45,846 nt of DNA from Anaerolineales bacterium (GCA_016932715.1 JAFGCG010000018.1:1-45846); one strand, 5' to 3'. Positions 1-9,945 are shown, counted from the stretch's first letter. The notes: generated by a model not told the origin, from the letters alone. Made by a program: numbers and translations.

Positions 1-1
1 C

Positions 2-205
2 AGTCGTGCGATTGAACGTTTGTCCGGCACGACTGAGGTTACTCAACTTCAACCTTGTTTTCCGCTTTCGTGAAGTACTGATAATAAAGTGGTCGCCAAA
101 GTGCAATGCGGCGGGATCTATCGCTGGATGGTGCGCGCCGAAGATGGCGCCGGAAACATCAGCAATTGGTCCGCGCCTGCTAATTTCGCGATCAACATTG
201 ACTAG
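2..205 (+). pseudogene. 3' end of an Ig/FN3-like surface protein, interrupted by an in-frame TGA
   Basis: Frame 2 reads through the left edge and ends at a TAG (203-205). The last 40 residues have the typical end of an Ig-like or fibronectin type III domain: a YRW then VRAEDGAGN then SNWS pattern followed by a final beta strand (FAINID). A TGA at 71-73 breaks the same frame. The residues before it (TEVTQLQP, a Cys) also look like domain sequence, so this may be a nonsense change (for example CGA to TGA) or a sequencing error. There is no start in the window. It lies 20 bp before the TSP3 protein gene and the two were probably co-transcribed. Family call is by eye only. Confidence 0.4.
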
Positions 206-225
206 GCAGGGGCAGGAGGAAAACC

Positions 226-2505
226 ATGAAAACCAGACAATACTCACAAGATGTTACCCTCGTTTCGCGCCGGAGCGCGGCAGGCAAAGGCAAACTGTTC
301 TCTCTCCCCACTTGCCTGATATCACTGACGCTGTGCGTCGTCCTCAGCGCTGCGGCGTTTGGAGGTTATTACCTGCTATCCCCCCGTAAACAGGCCGGTC
401 CACTGGTATTGATCCATGCGCCTCATAACGGGGAACAGCTTGTCGCAGGCCAGCCGGCCACGGTGCAGGCTGTTGCCAGTGACTCGCGCAAGATCGTGCG
501 CGTCGAGTTGTGGGTGAACGGCCAGCTGCTCGAATCACAAAGCAGCAATGTCGCCGGGGGAATTGCCTCCTTTCCGCTGCTGGCAAACTGGCAGCCGGCT
601 TCAGCCGGCGCCCATATGATCCTGGTCAGGGCATTCAACACGCTCGGCGCGCGTGCGCATTCGACGATCAATGTCAATGTGATCGCGGACCGGGATAGCG
701 ATGGCACGGCAGATGACGCGGATGTCTGTCCAGACCAGCCGGGGCCCGACATTTCCAGGGGCTGCCCGGACCGTGATCTGGATGGCACTCCTGATTCCGC
801 TGACGCGTGTCCGGATGTCGCCGGGCTGCCCGAAGCTGGCGGTTGTGCCGCAGCGACGGAAGGGGATCGCGATGGCGATGGCTCCCCCGACGCTGTGGAT
901 GCCTGCCCGGATGCACCCGGTTCGTCGCTGCTCGAGGGCTGTCCCGACGCGGACGGCGACATGGTGGCTGATAGCCACGATGCCTGTCCTGCAGAGCCGG
1001 GCGCGGGCGGGAGCGATGGCTGCCCCGCTCCCGCAGGGGATGTCGATGGCGACGGCGTTCCAGATGGCACGGATGTCTGTCCCAGTGAATGGGGCTTGCC
1101 CGAACACGGCGGCTGCCCGGAGGTGGCTGGCGATGGAGCTGTCCTGGGGGGCGGTACAAGCGACAGTGATGGCGATGGCGCCTCGGATGATGTCGATCCC
1201 TGTCCGATGGAAGCCGGTTTGCCTGAGAATGCCTTTTGCCCTCCCCCAGGTGACTCCCCCCCTTCCGAGGGCGGCGCGGGATTGGATGACTTATTTGCTG
1301 AAGAGGTAACCGCCTCCATCCTGGTGGAGTTCGAAGCCCTGCACTTCGAAGTTACCGCGGACTACGGCGAGGTCTGGTGCTATGCCCAGCTTGCTGAGGG
1401 GGATATGGAACGGTATGACTTCGCGCCGGGCGACGCACGGCAATGGGATATCGCCGCGGTTCTCGGCGGAGAAAACAGTGTGCAGCTGGCGCTCGAAGAA
1501 GGCGCGCCGGCAGGTGTCTTCGTAGAGTGTTTTGGGATGGTCGATCCTGCCGAAAGACCTCGCTATCTGGGCTCCGTGACACGCCAGCATGTTGCCGAGG
1601 AGTGGGACGGTCATGTAATTGTGATGGACTCTCTTGGAGGCGAGGGCGGACATTCCTTCCAGGTCCGCTATCACCTTTGCGCTACCTCGTGCGAAGCGAC
1701 GGCGCTGCAGCCCCCTGTGATCACGAGCTACTTCACCAACCCGGAGCGAATCCATATCAACTGGGACTGGGAAGGAGACCAGCTCGCGATCGATGGCTTC
1801 AAACTATACCTGAACGGGAATCTCGTCCAGGCCTTCCCGCGCGACGCCAGGCATGGGACCTGGTGGCCTGCTCATATGACTTGTGTCGACACTTGGGAGT
1901 TCCATGTGACCGCCTTTGGCGGCCCGGTCGTGGAAGAAGCCGACATCGAATCCCCGCCGAGCAATCCCGTTGTCTGGGAGGGATTGCCCTGTCAGGAACG
2001 AGTCCGGGTCACTTTTGAAAGCCTGAACCTCCACACGGCTCCCCCGGATGAGGGTGGGCGGCGTGACCAGGGCCCGATCGCCGGTATTTTCAGCGTAACG
2101 ACAGGGGCAGACATGGAGAGCGTGGGCTTTGATGCAGCCCACTGCATGACCTTGCCCTGGCCCATCGGAGAAATGTGTTTCGGCTTGAGGCTTAATGAAG
2201 GTGAAACCAGCATCCAGGGCCTTTTCGACGAAATTCGCGCCTCGCCGGACGCATGCGCGGGAGGATGTCCTTTCGACGCTTCTGCATCCGATACCGTCAC
2301 AGTCTCGGCAAATCCTGGGGATGACCTCACGATCGCAGCCCTCATCATGGATGCCGATGAAGGCAACCCGGACGATGTCCTCTTCAACGAACATATCACC
2401 ATAAACATCGACGATCTGTTGCCCGACTCGACATTGACACTTACCGTCCCTGGGACACGTGTTAACCTGGTCGTTTTGATCGACCTGTACCCCTTTGGTC
2501 CATAA
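226..2505 (+). CDS. Membrane-anchored thrombospondin type 3 repeat protein
   Basis: 759 residues, with AGGAGG at 214-219 placing the ATG. Residues about 25-50 form one hydrophobic segment after a basic N-terminus, so it is probably anchored in the membrane with the rest outside. Residues about 58-152 look like a bacterial Ig-like domain (HAPHNGEQL, VELWVNGQLL, VRAFNTLGA). Residues 155-341 hold six calcium-binding TSP3 repeats of the form DxDxDGxxDxxDxCP ending in GC or FC, starting near 155, 182, 214, 241, 272 and 313. The last 400 residues are Cys-containing, probably beta-rich, with no motif I recognise. TSP3 repeats bind calcium in adhesion and outer-surface proteins; a role in cell surface or matrix attachment is an inference. 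The high GC of the repeats creates long spurious frames on the other strand. Confidence 0.85.
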   Translation: MKTRQYSQDVTLVSRRSAAGKGKLFSLPTCLISLTLCVVLSAAAFGGYYLLSPRKQAGPLVLIHAPHNGEQLVAGQPATVQAVASDSRKIVRVELWVNGQLLESQSSNVAGGIASFPLLANWQPASAGAHMILVRAFNTLGARAHSTINVNVIADRDSDGTADDADVCPDQPGPDISRGCPDRDLDGTPDSADACPDVAGLPEAGGCAAATEGDRDGDGSPDAVDACPDAPGSSLLEGCPDADGDMVADSHDACPAEPGAGGSDGCPAPAGDVDGDGVPDGTDVCPSEWGLPEHGGCPEVAGDGAVLGGGTSDSDGDGASDDVDPCPMEAGLPENAFCPPPGDSPPSEGGAGLDDLFAEEVTASILVEFEALHFEVTADYGEVWCYAQLAEGDMERYDFAPGDARQWDIAAVLGGENSVQLALEEGAPAGVFVECFGMVDPAERPRYLGSVTRQHVAEEWDGHVIVMDSLGGEGGHSFQVRYHLCATSCEATALQPPVITSYFTNPERIHINWDWEGDQLAIDGFKLYLNGNLVQAFPRDARHGTWWPAHMTCVDTWEFHVTAFGGPVVEEADIESPPSNPVVWEGLPCQERVRVTFESLNLHTAPPDEGGRRDQGPIAGIFSVTTGADMESVGFDAAHCMTLPWPIGEMCFGLRLNEGETSIQGLFDEIRASPDACAGGCPFDASASDTVTVSANPGDDLTIAALIMDADEGNPDDVLFNEHITINIDDLLPDSTLTLTVPGTRVNLVVLIDLYPFGP

Positions 2506-2539
2506 ACCTGGAGTTTGAGTGTAACTTTCGTTTATTCAA

Positions 2540-2570
2540 AGACAAGCCGCGTTCCTCACGCGGCTTGTCT
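2540..2570. terminator. Bidirectional stem-loop between convergent genes
   Basis: An 11-bp perfect stem (GACAAGCCGCG with its complement) around a 7-nt loop, extended by an A-T pair, lies between the convergent TSP3 gene and sdhB. It has A-rich sequence before it and T/C-rich sequence after it, so it could end transcription from both sides. Confidence 0.75.
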
Positions 2571-2604
2571 ACTTTCTACTCTCTATTCTCTACTCTCTAT
2601 TCTC
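2570..2604. repeat. Heptamer array TAYTCTC x5
   Basis: Five 7-bp units in exact phase: TACTTTC, TACTCTC, TATTCTC, TACTCTC, TATTCTC. The array fills the space between the terminator and the sdhB stop codon (2605). The same unit recurs inside pyrE at 17397-17425 and 17571-17599. Confidence 0.85.
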
Positions 2605-3312
<708 letters not shown>

Positions 3313-3322
3313 GGCTTCCTCG

Positions 3323-5116
3323 CTAATAGACTCTCGCCTTGGGTTGGTATTTTGTGATCGTGACAGGCTTGTAGTCGATCACAACTTTTCCATCTTTCTT
3401 CCATGCCAGCGTGTGTTTTAGCCAGTTCTTGTCATCGCGCTGTGGGTAATCCTCGCGTGAATGTCCACCGCGCGATTCCTGTCTGTTCAACGCGGATTCG
3501 GTGATGACTTCCGCGACTTCGAGCATGTTGCCGAGTTCCCAGGCGCTCAACAACTCGGTGTTGAAGATCTTGCCTGTATCGGTCACTTTGACATGTTTGA
3601 AGCGCTCCTGCAACGCCCACACTTTTTCAAGCGCCTCTTTCATCCCCTTTTCGGTGCGGTAGACGCCGACGTCATCGAACATGATCGTCTTCATCTCGGC
3701 GTTGATCTCGAATGCATTCTCTTGACCTGACCCGGTCCTCAATGCTTCCACCTGGAACAGCGCGCCTGCTTCCGGGTTGCTGGGCAGCTTCTGGTAGTCA
3801 GCCTGTTGTGCAAACTCCGCAGCTTTGAGACCCGCGTGCTTGCCGAAGACAACCAGGTCCAGCAGCGAGTTCGTGCCAAGACGATTTGCGCCATGCACAG
3901 AAACGCACGCGCATTCGCCGGCCGCATAAAGCCCGGGGAAGGGCGTGTTGTTGCTGTCGATCACAACTTCGCCAAACTTATTCGTCGGAATCCCGCCCAT
4001 CGAATAGTGTGCCGTCGGCTGGATCGGCATCATCTGTGTAACCGGATCCACGCCGAGGTACACCCGGCAGAAATCAATGATATCAGGTAGTTTTGCAAGG
4101 AGTTGTGTGCCTGTGATCGTATATGCAGAGCCATCCAGGTTCGTACGCCCGTCTATCGCCGCATATTTATTCACGCTCTCGGGACGTACATCCAGATGAA
4201 TATAATTCTTTCCATTCACACCGCGCCCTTCGCGGATCTCGGTATAGATCGCGCGCGAGACTACATCGCGTGAGGCCAGGTCTTTCACACTCGGTGCGTA
4301 CTTTGTCATGAAACGATCGCCGACGCCGTTGATCAGCACGCCGCCTTCGCCGCGCACACCTTCCGTGATCAGAATGCCAAGCTTGAAGATGCCCGTCGGA
4401 TGGAATTGGAAAAACTCCATATCTTCGAGAGGGATGCCCTGGCGCAGCAGGACCGCCAATCCATCTCCCGTATACGCGTAGCAGTTGGAGGTCACTTCGA
4501 AGATGCGCCCGTGTCCTCCGGTAGCGAAGATCACCGCTTTGGCATGGAAGGTGTGTAATTCGCCGGTGGCAAGCTCCACCGCGACGACGCCCGCGGTTTT
4601 GCCGTCTGTAACTAAAAAGTCAAGTATCTGAAACTCATCGAAGAAGTTGACCTTGTTCTTCAAACACTGCTGGTACAGCGTTTGCAGGATCATGTGACCC
4701 GTGCGGTCTGCAGCATGTGCTGCGCGGCGTACAGGCTTGCCTGTTTCGTTGTTGGTGTGCCCGCCGAAGGGTCGCTGTGCGATCCTGCCTTCTGGTGTGC
4801 GGTCGAATGGCAGCCCCATGTGTTCGAGCTCGATCACAGCCTCGATTGCCTCTTCACACATGAACTCGATGGCGTCCTGGTCCCCCAGATAATCGGAGCC
4901 TTTGACGGTGTCGTAGGTGTGCCATTCCGGTTTGTCTTCTTCATAGTTGCCGAGCGCCGCGCTGATCCCGCCCTGTGCCGTGCCCGTGTGGGAACGCGTC
5001 GGATACAGCTTGCTGATCACCGCCGTTTTGGCGCCGCGCGAGGCATACAGGGCTGCCATCAGTCCCGCGCCCCCCGCACCGACGACCACTACTTCGAATT
5101 GATGAACATTTGCCAT
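3323..5116 (-). CDS. sdhA: Succinate dehydrogenase flavoprotein subunit
   Basis: 597 residues, full length. The N-terminal dinucleotide fold [13 protein letters not shown] binds FAD. The SHTGTAQGG segment contains the His that attaches FAD covalently in this family, and HPTGIFK and RGEGG are active-site signatures. The C-terminal part ends in the usual helical domain with the [10 protein letters not shown] motif. It oxidises succinate to fumarate and passes electrons to SdhB. The start ATG has a close AGGAG on the minus strand. A 107-bp gap to sdhD contains a 9-10 bp unit repeat (5132-5180). Confidence 0.97.
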   Translation of the reverse strand: MANVHQFEVVVVGAGGAGLMAALYASRGAKTAVISKLYPTRSHTGTAQGGISAALGNYEEDKPEWHTYDTVKGSDYLGDQDAIEFMCEEAIEAVIELEHMGLPFDRTPEGRIAQRPFGGHTNNETGKPVRRAAHAADRTGHMILQTLYQQCLKNKVNFFDEFQILDFLVTDGKTAGVVAVELATGELHTFHAKAVIFATGGHGRIFEVTSNCYAYTGDGLAVLLRQGIPLEDMEFFQFHPTGIFKLGILITEGVRGEGGVLINGVGDRFMTKYAPSVKDLASRDVVSRAIYTEIREGRGVNGKNYIHLDVRPESVNKYAAIDGRTNLDGSAYTITGTQLLAKLPDIIDFCRVYLGVDPVTQMMPIQPTAHYSMGGIPTNKFGEVVIDSNNTPFPGLYAAGECACVSVHGANRLGTNSLLDLVVFGKHAGLKAAEFAQQADYQKLPSNPEAGALFQVEALRTGSGQENAFEINAEMKTIMFDDVGVYRTEKGMKEALEKVWALQERFKHVKVTDTGKIFNTELLSAWELGNMLEVAEVITESALNRQESRGGHSREDYPQRDDKNWLKHTLAWKKDGKVVIDYKPVTITKYQPKARVY

Positions 5117-5131
5117 AATACTCCTGCTTCA

Positions 5132-5180
5132 ACCACAAAGGGACACGAAGTTTTAAATCCCTTTGTGACCCTTCGTGTTC
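5132..5180. repeat. Imperfect 9-10 bp unit inverted repeat between sdhD and sdhA
   Basis: Left arm has ACCACAAAG then GGACACGAAG; the right arm reads CCTTTGTGA then CCCTTCGTG, the same units inverted, around an A/T spacer. It lies inside the sdh operon, so it would form a hairpin in the mRNA. A related 9-bp unit array lies at 45636-45687. Confidence 0.7.
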
Positions 5181-5223
5181 TTCCCCGGCACCGAACCACC
5201 GGGACGGTGTGTGGTGAAAAGAT

Positions 5224-5658
5224 TTACAAAGTCCAAATCACATAGATCCCGATCACACTCATGGAGATCACCAGCGCGATGCTGAGCCAGCGGACCGTTA
5301 GCCGTCCGCGCGGGGTGACGATATAATCATCCATGATCACGACCAGCCCATGCACGCCGTGCGCGACTGCCAGCAGCAGAAGCGCGCTGGCAGTTAATCC
5401 CCAAAATGGAGTCGCCCACGCCTCTGCGTTCTCCAGTGGTATGCTTTGTACATGACTGGAATTGGGCATGAACCCCCAGCGCAGCACATCCGCAAGATTC
5501 ATCTGTTCGCGGGCACCCATCACCAGGGCCCCGATGACCGCGACGAGGATCAACGCGTACATCCCCAGGGCAGAGAGACGTGTGAAGAGCCACATCAACA
5601 TTTCAAAGTTCAGGCCGCGCTTCGCTGCGGGCAGGGTTCTCGGTTTTGTCGTTGTCAT
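5224..5658 (-). CDS. sdhD: Succinate dehydrogenase membrane anchor subunit
   Basis: 144 residues with three hydrophobic segments (about 30-50, 85-107, 118-142). The AHGVHGLVVIMDDY segment matches the SdhD family pattern of a heme-binding His followed by an Asp-Tyr pair near the quinone site. The ATG is preceded by GGGAGG and lies 1 bp from the end of sdhC, so the two membrane subunits are translated together. The split between SdhC and SdhD names rests on order and motif and could be swapped in another scheme. Confidence 0.88.
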   Translation of the reverse strand: MTTTKPRTLPAAKRGLNFEMLMWLFTRLSALGMYALILVAVIGALVMGAREQMNLADVLRWGFMPNSSHVQSIPLENAEAWATPFWGLTASALLLLAVAHGVHGLVVIMDDYIVTPRGRLTVRWLSIALVISMSVIGIYVIWTL

Positions 5659-5659
5659 G

Positions 5660-6031
5660 CTAGCCTCCCGCTGTGCTTATAATTACGAAGACTGCAATGG
5701 CGAAGATCGGCAGGAAGACTGCCCATTCCACCCAGATGGCCTCGCGCTGATGTACAAGCAGCTTTGGAAACAAGTCGATAATGGTGATCCGCAAACCGTT
5801 GATGGCATGGAAGAGCGCGCAGAAGAAAATAAATATTTGGAACAGCCAGTTTTCGTAAAAAGCATTCAAGGATTTTCCGATGTCCCCGCCCAGAAACGAT
5901 GCCAGGATATGCACTGTGACAAAGATTGCCATGCCCAGCCCGCCAATGCGATGCAGCACAAAAGTCAGCATTGGACCCTGACCTTTATATCGCAGGCCCG
6001 CAGCCAGGCTGACATTTCTATTCAGGCCCAT
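5660..6031 (-). CDS. sdhC: Succinate dehydrogenase cytochrome b556 subunit
   Basis: 123 residues with three membrane helices. The LHRIGG segment near residue 28 and the FHAINGLRI segment near residue 76 are SdhC signatures; the second contains the His that normally binds heme b. First gene of the operon, with AAGGAGG 6 nt before the ATG. It is transcribed away from the Rieske gene, so 6032-6276 holds both promoters. I could not fix a convincing -35/-10 pair there. Confidence 0.92.
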   Translation of the reverse strand: MGLNRNVSLAAGLRYKGQGPMLTFVLHRIGGLGMAIFVTVHILASFLGGDIGKSLNAFYENWLFQIFIFFCALFHAINGLRITIIDLFPKLLVHQREAIWVEWAVFLPIFAIAVFVIISTAGG

Positions 6032-6216
6032 CTATGCCTCCTTGAGAATTTGAATTGGTAAGATAGCATATTATCGCATTCAGTTCTTTTATATTAAAAG
6101 TGACAATACTCATGGGTTATTGGTTTCAGACTTCCTCTAATAAAGAGGGCATTGACCCTTATAATCCATAATGTAAAGTTGCCAAAACCGGTCTTATTCT
6201 AACCGAAATAATATAT

Positions 6217-6256
6217 GATTGCGAGGAACAATCAGAGGAAGCGGCGAAGCAATCCT
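6217..6256. repeat. Half copy of a TTGCGAGG/GCAATC dispersed repeat
   Basis: The segment contains ATTGCGAGG and then GAAGCGGCGAAGCAATCC, the two halves of the widespread intergenic repeat that appears as a complete palindrome at 18961-19028. Here only one arm is present, in the 5' region of the Rieske gene. Confidence 0.6.
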
Positions 6257-6276
6257 CAACGAAATTGGAGGTGTTT

Positions 6277-6765
6277 ATGTCTGAAGTGAGTCGACGCGAT
6301 TTCATTAAGGTCACCACAGGCATCGTCGGGGGAATTATCGGTGCGGCGATAGGACTGCCGGCCGTCTATTATTTGATCGATCCTGCCCTGCGCGCAGGGG
6401 CGAAAGAAGCCTGGATTCCCATTGGCAAACTCGAAAACATGGAAATTGGCAAGCCCTATCCATTCTCCTTTACGCGCGTCCAGGTCAACGGCTGGGAACG
6501 GACTTCCACCAGCCGCGGCGGATTCGTCGTCCGTAATTCGGAAGATCCCGACGATCTGTTCGTTCTCAACAGCACCTGCACACATCTTGCCTGCACTGTG
6601 AACTGGTCTGAGAATGACCAGGTTTTTCTCTGCCCTTGCCATGACGCCAAGTTCAGCCCGCAGGGCGAAGTGCTCTCTGGCCCACCGCCCCGTCCCCTTG
6701 ACCGCTTTACGGAATTCCGAATCACCGATGAAGGTGCTCTCGAAATCTTTTACAAGGAAGGCTAA
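6277..6765 (+). CDS. Rieske iron-sulfur protein of a bc-type complex, Tat substrate
   Basis: 162 residues from the ATG at 6277, which has GGAGG at 6268-6272 in front; an upstream TTG in frame would put the ribosome site inside the gene. The N-terminus has the twin-arginine motif SRRDFIK followed by a hydrophobic anchor, so it is exported folded and stays membrane bound. The cluster ligands are in CTHLAC and CPCHDAKF, followed by the Pro loop GPPPRPLDRF. It takes an electron from quinol and passes it to cytochrome c. It is the first gene of a three-gene operon with the two cytochrome b parts, 3 bp before the next gene. Confidence 0.94.
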   Translation: MSEVSRRDFIKVTTGIVGGIIGAAIGLPAVYYLIDPALRAGAKEAWIPIGKLENMEIGKPYPFSFTRVQVNGWERTSTSRGGFVVRNSEDPDDLFVLNSTCTHLACTVNWSENDQVFLCPCHDAKFSPQGEVLSGPPPRPLDRFTEFRITDEGALEIFYKEG

Positions 6766-6768
6766 GCC

Positions 6769-7428
6769 ATGTGGAAAAAAGTCTTTGACTGGCTGGACGA
6801 GCGGCTTGGCTTGAATGACATTTACAAGAATCTGCTCGACCGCCCTGAACCAAAAGGGAATTGGTGGAACACACTTGGTTCTGCGAGTCTCTTCCTCTTT
6901 ATTCTGCAGGGTGTCACGGGAATTTTTCTAACGGTTTACTACACTCCCTCGCCCGATCATGCATATGATTCCATTCAATACATTATGGAGGGCGTTGCCT
7001 ACGGGTGGCTGATCCGCGGTATCCATCATTGGGGCGCCTCGCTGATGGTGATCATCGTCTTCATCCATCTGCTGCGTGTGTTTGTGACCGCCTCCTATAA
7101 ATATCCGCGCGAGATGACCTGGCTGATCGGTGTCGGTCTGCTGCTGGCGACCCTTGGCATGGGTTTCACCGGCTACCTGCTCCCCTGGAACCAGCGTGCC
7201 TACTGGGCAACGACTGTCGGCACGCAGATCGCGGGGGCTGTGCCTTTCATGGGTGACTTCATCCTCAAAGCTTTGCGCGGCGGGCCCGACCTGAGCGCGC
7301 TGACCTTGCAGCGCTTTTTTGCCGCTCACATCTGGATTCTCCCGGCTGCGCTGACAGGTTTGGTCGGTGTACATTTGTATCTGATCATCAAACACGGTGA
7401 GTCGCATTTCCCGACCAGGGAAGATTAG
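6769..7428 (+). CDS. Cytochrome b, N-terminal (b6-like) subunit
   Basis: 219 residues with four transmembrane helices. The pair GIHHWGAS and IHLLRVF on helix 2 and AHIWILPA and GVHLYLIIKH on helix 4 supply the four His ligands for the two b hemes. GYLLPWNQRAYWATTVGT is the conserved Qo-side segment. The split of cytochrome b into a b6-like part and a subunit IV-like part is as in cyanobacteria and Firmicutes. Starts 3 bp after the Rieske stop. Confidence 0.94.
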   Translation: MWKKVFDWLDERLGLNDIYKNLLDRPEPKGNWWNTLGSASLFLFILQGVTGIFLTVYYTPSPDHAYDSIQYIMEGVAYGWLIRGIHHWGASLMVIIVFIHLLRVFVTASYKYPREMTWLIGVGLLLATLGMGFTGYLLPWNQRAYWATTVGTQIAGAVPFMGDFILKALRGGPDLSALTLQRFFAAHIWILPAALTGLVGVHLYLIIKHGESHFPTRED

Positions 7429-7429
7429 C

Positions 7430-7485
7430 CTTCTTGCTTCTTTCCTCTTTCGTCTTGCATCCACATAGAAGAAGAAAGAAGAAAG
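7430..7485. repeat. Heptamer array with inverted arms (CTTCTTT / AAGAAAG)
   Basis: Units CTTCTTG, CTTCTTT, CCTCTTT, CGTCTTG, a CATCCAC spacer, then ATAGAAG, AAGAAAG, AAGAAAG. The right half is the inverted complement of the left half. It fills most of the 97-bp gap between the two cytochrome b genes, an unusual position inside a respiratory operon. Confidence 0.7.
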
Positions 7486-7525
7486 AGAACCCTGCTCGTC
7501 TCTCCTCCTCAAAGGATTGCAAAGC

Positions 7526-8959
7526 ATGAACGACGAAACCAAACAGAAAATCAATGAACGTTACCAAAAGGAACTGGGTCGCGGCGAGTTCTTCTGGCCC
7601 GACAGCATCTTCAAGGACCTGATCGTGTCGCTGGGAATTTTTATCGTTCTGGTTTTGCTTGCCACCTTTATTGGCGTTGCACCCGAAGCCAAAGCCGATC
7701 CCGCTGACACGTCCTATCTGCCGCGCCCGGAGTGGTATTTTCTCTTCCTCTTCAAATTCCTGACGCTCTACGGGCAGATCCCTGTCATCGGCAGGATCGA
7801 ATGGCTGGCAGCTGTCCTCATCCCGGGCATTGGCATCGCTCTCCTGACGTTTCTTCCGCTGCTGGACAAATCTCCCTACCGGCATTACTCGCGCCGGATC
7901 TTTGCACTTGTGTTCATGGCCGTGGTGGTGCTGGACATTATTCTGTTGACCGTGATGGCGAGTCTGCCCGCTGCCCCGAACGCGCAGGAGCTGGAGATCT
8001 CAACCCGGTTACAAGCCACCGGCGGATTGTGGATTCCCCTGGCGGTCCTGGCGCTTCTCGCTGCGCTGTTCATCTTCCGGCGCGATGTGTACCGGGAGTC
8101 GACCCGGCGGAGTCTGCCGATCTGGATAACGGTGGCAGGCTCTCTGGCGATGGTCGCGATGACCGTCGTCGTCAGCGCGCGCGCCGCAGCCTATCCCAAG
8201 CCGGAAGAGGTCGAGGTCGCCTCGACGCTGGTCGATCAGATTTTTGCGGGCCAGGATTTGTATTCTGTCCAATGTGTGGAATGTCATGGCGATGATGGAT
8301 CGGTGGCTGTGATCGAAGGCGTGGAAGGCCTCGAAGGCGAAGAGATCACGCCGATCAACAGCCGTGATGTGTTATATACGATCACAGATTCTGCCATGTA
8401 CGAAGTGATCGCCTATGGACGACCAAACGCAGGCATGACGCCGTTTGGCAAAACCTATGGCGGTGAACTCTCGAAGAGCGAGATCGATTATATTGTGATA
8501 TTCATGCGTTACATGTGGGATGATCGTTTTGAACTTCCGCCGGAAGCATTGAAACCACTCTTTCCCAGACTGGCTGACGGGGAAGTACCGTCCTACGATG
8601 TGCACATCGCACCGATCGTGAAACGGTATTGTATTTCGTGTCACCGGGAAGGAAAAGAGAATAACAATTACCTGATGACTTCTTATGAAGAGGTCCTGAC
8701 CACCGGCGATAACGTCGAGAACAATATCATCGCCGGCGACGAGAACAGCTATCTGCTGCAGGTCATTCAGGACACGCCGATTATGGATCCCGAAAAGCCG
8801 GATGAAGAAATGATCGGTGTCATGCCGCCGAGCGGACACCTCAAGCCGGATGCAATCGAGGCGTTCATCCGCTGGGTCATGAACGGCATGCCGGAGACGG
8901 CTGAGGACGCCGCGGAGCTGTCTGTCGTACCCACACCTGAGACAACACCAGCACCATAA
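7526..8959 (+). CDS. Cytochrome b C-terminal half (subunit IV-like) fused to a di-heme cytochrome c
   Basis: 477 residues from the ATG at 7526, with AAAGGA at 7511-7516. Residues to about 235 contain six predicted membrane helices; LPRPEWYF near residue 70 is the PEWY quinol-site motif of subunit IV. After the last helix there is a first cytochrome c domain with CVECH (near residue 253) and a likely Met ligand (GMTPFG), then a second domain with CISCH (near residue 372), which resembles the short cytochrome domains common in Planctomycetes and Chloroflexota. So quinol oxidation and two c-type hemes are joined in one chain. The C-terminal tail is low-complexity (VPTPETTPAP). Confidence 0.92.
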   Translation: MNDETKQKINERYQKELGRGEFFWPDSIFKDLIVSLGIFIVLVLLATFIGVAPEAKADPADTSYLPRPEWYFLFLFKFLTLYGQIPVIGRIEWLAAVLIPGIGIALLTFLPLLDKSPYRHYSRRIFALVFMAVVVLDIILLTVMASLPAAPNAQELEISTRLQATGGLWIPLAVLALLAALFIFRRDVYRESTRRSLPIWITVAGSLAMVAMTVVVSARAAAYPKPEEVEVASTLVDQIFAGQDLYSVQCVECHGDDGSVAVIEGVEGLEGEEITPINSRDVLYTITDSAMYEVIAYGRPNAGMTPFGKTYGGELSKSEIDYIVIFMRYMWDDRFELPPEALKPLFPRLADGEVPSYDVHIAPIVKRYCISCHREGKENNNYLMTSYEEVLTTGDNVENNIIAGDENSYLLQVIQDTPIMDPEKPDEEMIGVMPPSGHLKPDAIEAFIRWVMNGMPETAEDAAELSVVPTPETTPAP

Positions 8960-8985
8960 ATAGCTGATAATAGGTGATTTGAAAC

Positions 8986-9025
8986 AATCAAAAAGCTGAG
9001 GCAATTTTGCCTTGGCTTTTTGATT
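8986..9025 (+). terminator. Long intrinsic terminator after the bc-type operon
   Basis: A 40-nt nearly perfect inverted repeat: an 11-bp outer stem (AATCAAAAAGC), two G-T wobble pairs, a 6-bp inner stem (AGGCAA/TTGCCT) and a TT loop. The 3' arm includes five T. It separates the respiratory operon from the restriction-modification genes. Confidence 0.85.
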
Positions 9026-9072
9026 ATCGAGTTGCTGTTGTATAATCTTACTATTCCAGTTTGGAGATCATT

Positions 9073-9945
9073 ATGCGCTCAAAAGCACAGGAAAAATTGA
9101 AAGATGAATTTAAGCGCCAGTTAAGAGGGTTTGTCAAAGATCTGAAAACTCATATCTCCACACCCGATGACCAGTGGACTATCAAGGGCTTCGTGGATGT
9201 TTTTAAAAATATTTACACAATCTCAGCTGACACAAAGATTGTTTCAAAAATTCTTGAAATCCATCTTTTTCCAAAACTGCTTGAATTCGCCAAAAAACAT
9301 AAATACCGAATAGTATTGGCAGAGCAACAAAATTATTACCCAGATCTATCCTTTGTTCATGCGAAGGATGAAGGCATCAAATTCGCTCTTGATCTGAAAA
9401 CAACATATCGATTGCTAGACAACCCCGATTATTGCAACGGTTTTACTCTTGGTTCGCACGGGGAATATTTCACCAACCGAAAAAGCCATAAAAATATTCA
9501 GTTTCCTTACGAAGAGTATCTTGGGCACTTTTGCCTTGGAATAATCTATTCACGTTCCAATTCCGGTTTTATTGATGAGACCAGAAGTTACAATTTGAGT
9601 CAATTGAAATCCATTGTGTCAGTAATTGGGGATTTTCAATTCTTTGCGCATGAAAAGTGGGAAATCGCCAGCGATTATCAAGGAAGTTCCAATACTGCAA
9701 ACATAGGCAGTATTACAAAAATCAACGATATCTTGAATGGGAACGGGGTTTTTAAAAATTTAGGTGAGTTGTGGTTTGATGATTACTGGATAAATTATGG
9801 AAAAATCCAAATGACCCTGCCAGATGGCAAGGTTAAGAAAATTACACTCTTAAAGAATTTTTTAGTTTATCGCGGACAGGACCCGCAGCTTGCAAACCCT
9901 ATGGCTCGTAAACCTGCTCGTAAGAAAAGGCAGGTGCAAAAATGA
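9073..9945 (+). CDS. EcoRV-like type II restriction endonuclease
   Basis: 290 residues from the ATG at 9073 (GGAG at 9063-9066). It aligns by eye along its length with R.EcoRV. The catalytic PD-(D/E)xK motif is seen as YPDLSF followed by ALDLKTTY, matching YPDF and AIDIKTTY of EcoRV. The DNA-recognition loop region QGSSNTANIGS matches AGSGNTTNIGS, with a Gly to Ser change at the position of EcoRV Gly184. The C-terminal YRGQ segment also corresponds. EcoRV cuts GATATC bluntly; the same target here is inferred. It is about 45 residues longer than EcoRV, mainly at the two ends. The gene is clearly more AT-rich than its neighbours, consistent with transfer. It overlaps the methylase gene by 4 bp. 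Confidence 0.9.
   Translation: MRSKAQEKLKDEFKRQLRGFVKDLKTHISTPDDQWTIKGFVDVFKNIYTISADTKIVSKILEIHLFPKLLEFAKKHKYRIVLAEQQNYYPDLSFVHAKDEGIKFALDLKTTYRLLDNPDYCNGFTLGSHGEYFTNRKSHKNIQFPYEEYLGHFCLGIIYSRSNSGFIDETRSYNLSQLKSIVSVIGDFQFFAHEKWEIASDYQGSSNTANIGSITKINDILNGNGVFKNLGELWFDDYWINYGKIQMTLPDGKVKKITLLKNFLVYRGQDPQLANPMARKPARKKRQVQK

Noticed and set aside
423..1319. 298-residue frame on the minus strand opposite the TSP3 repeats
   Set aside because: Ser/Pro/Gly-rich shadow of the GC-rich, period-3 TSP3 coding sequence; no motif, no ribosome site.
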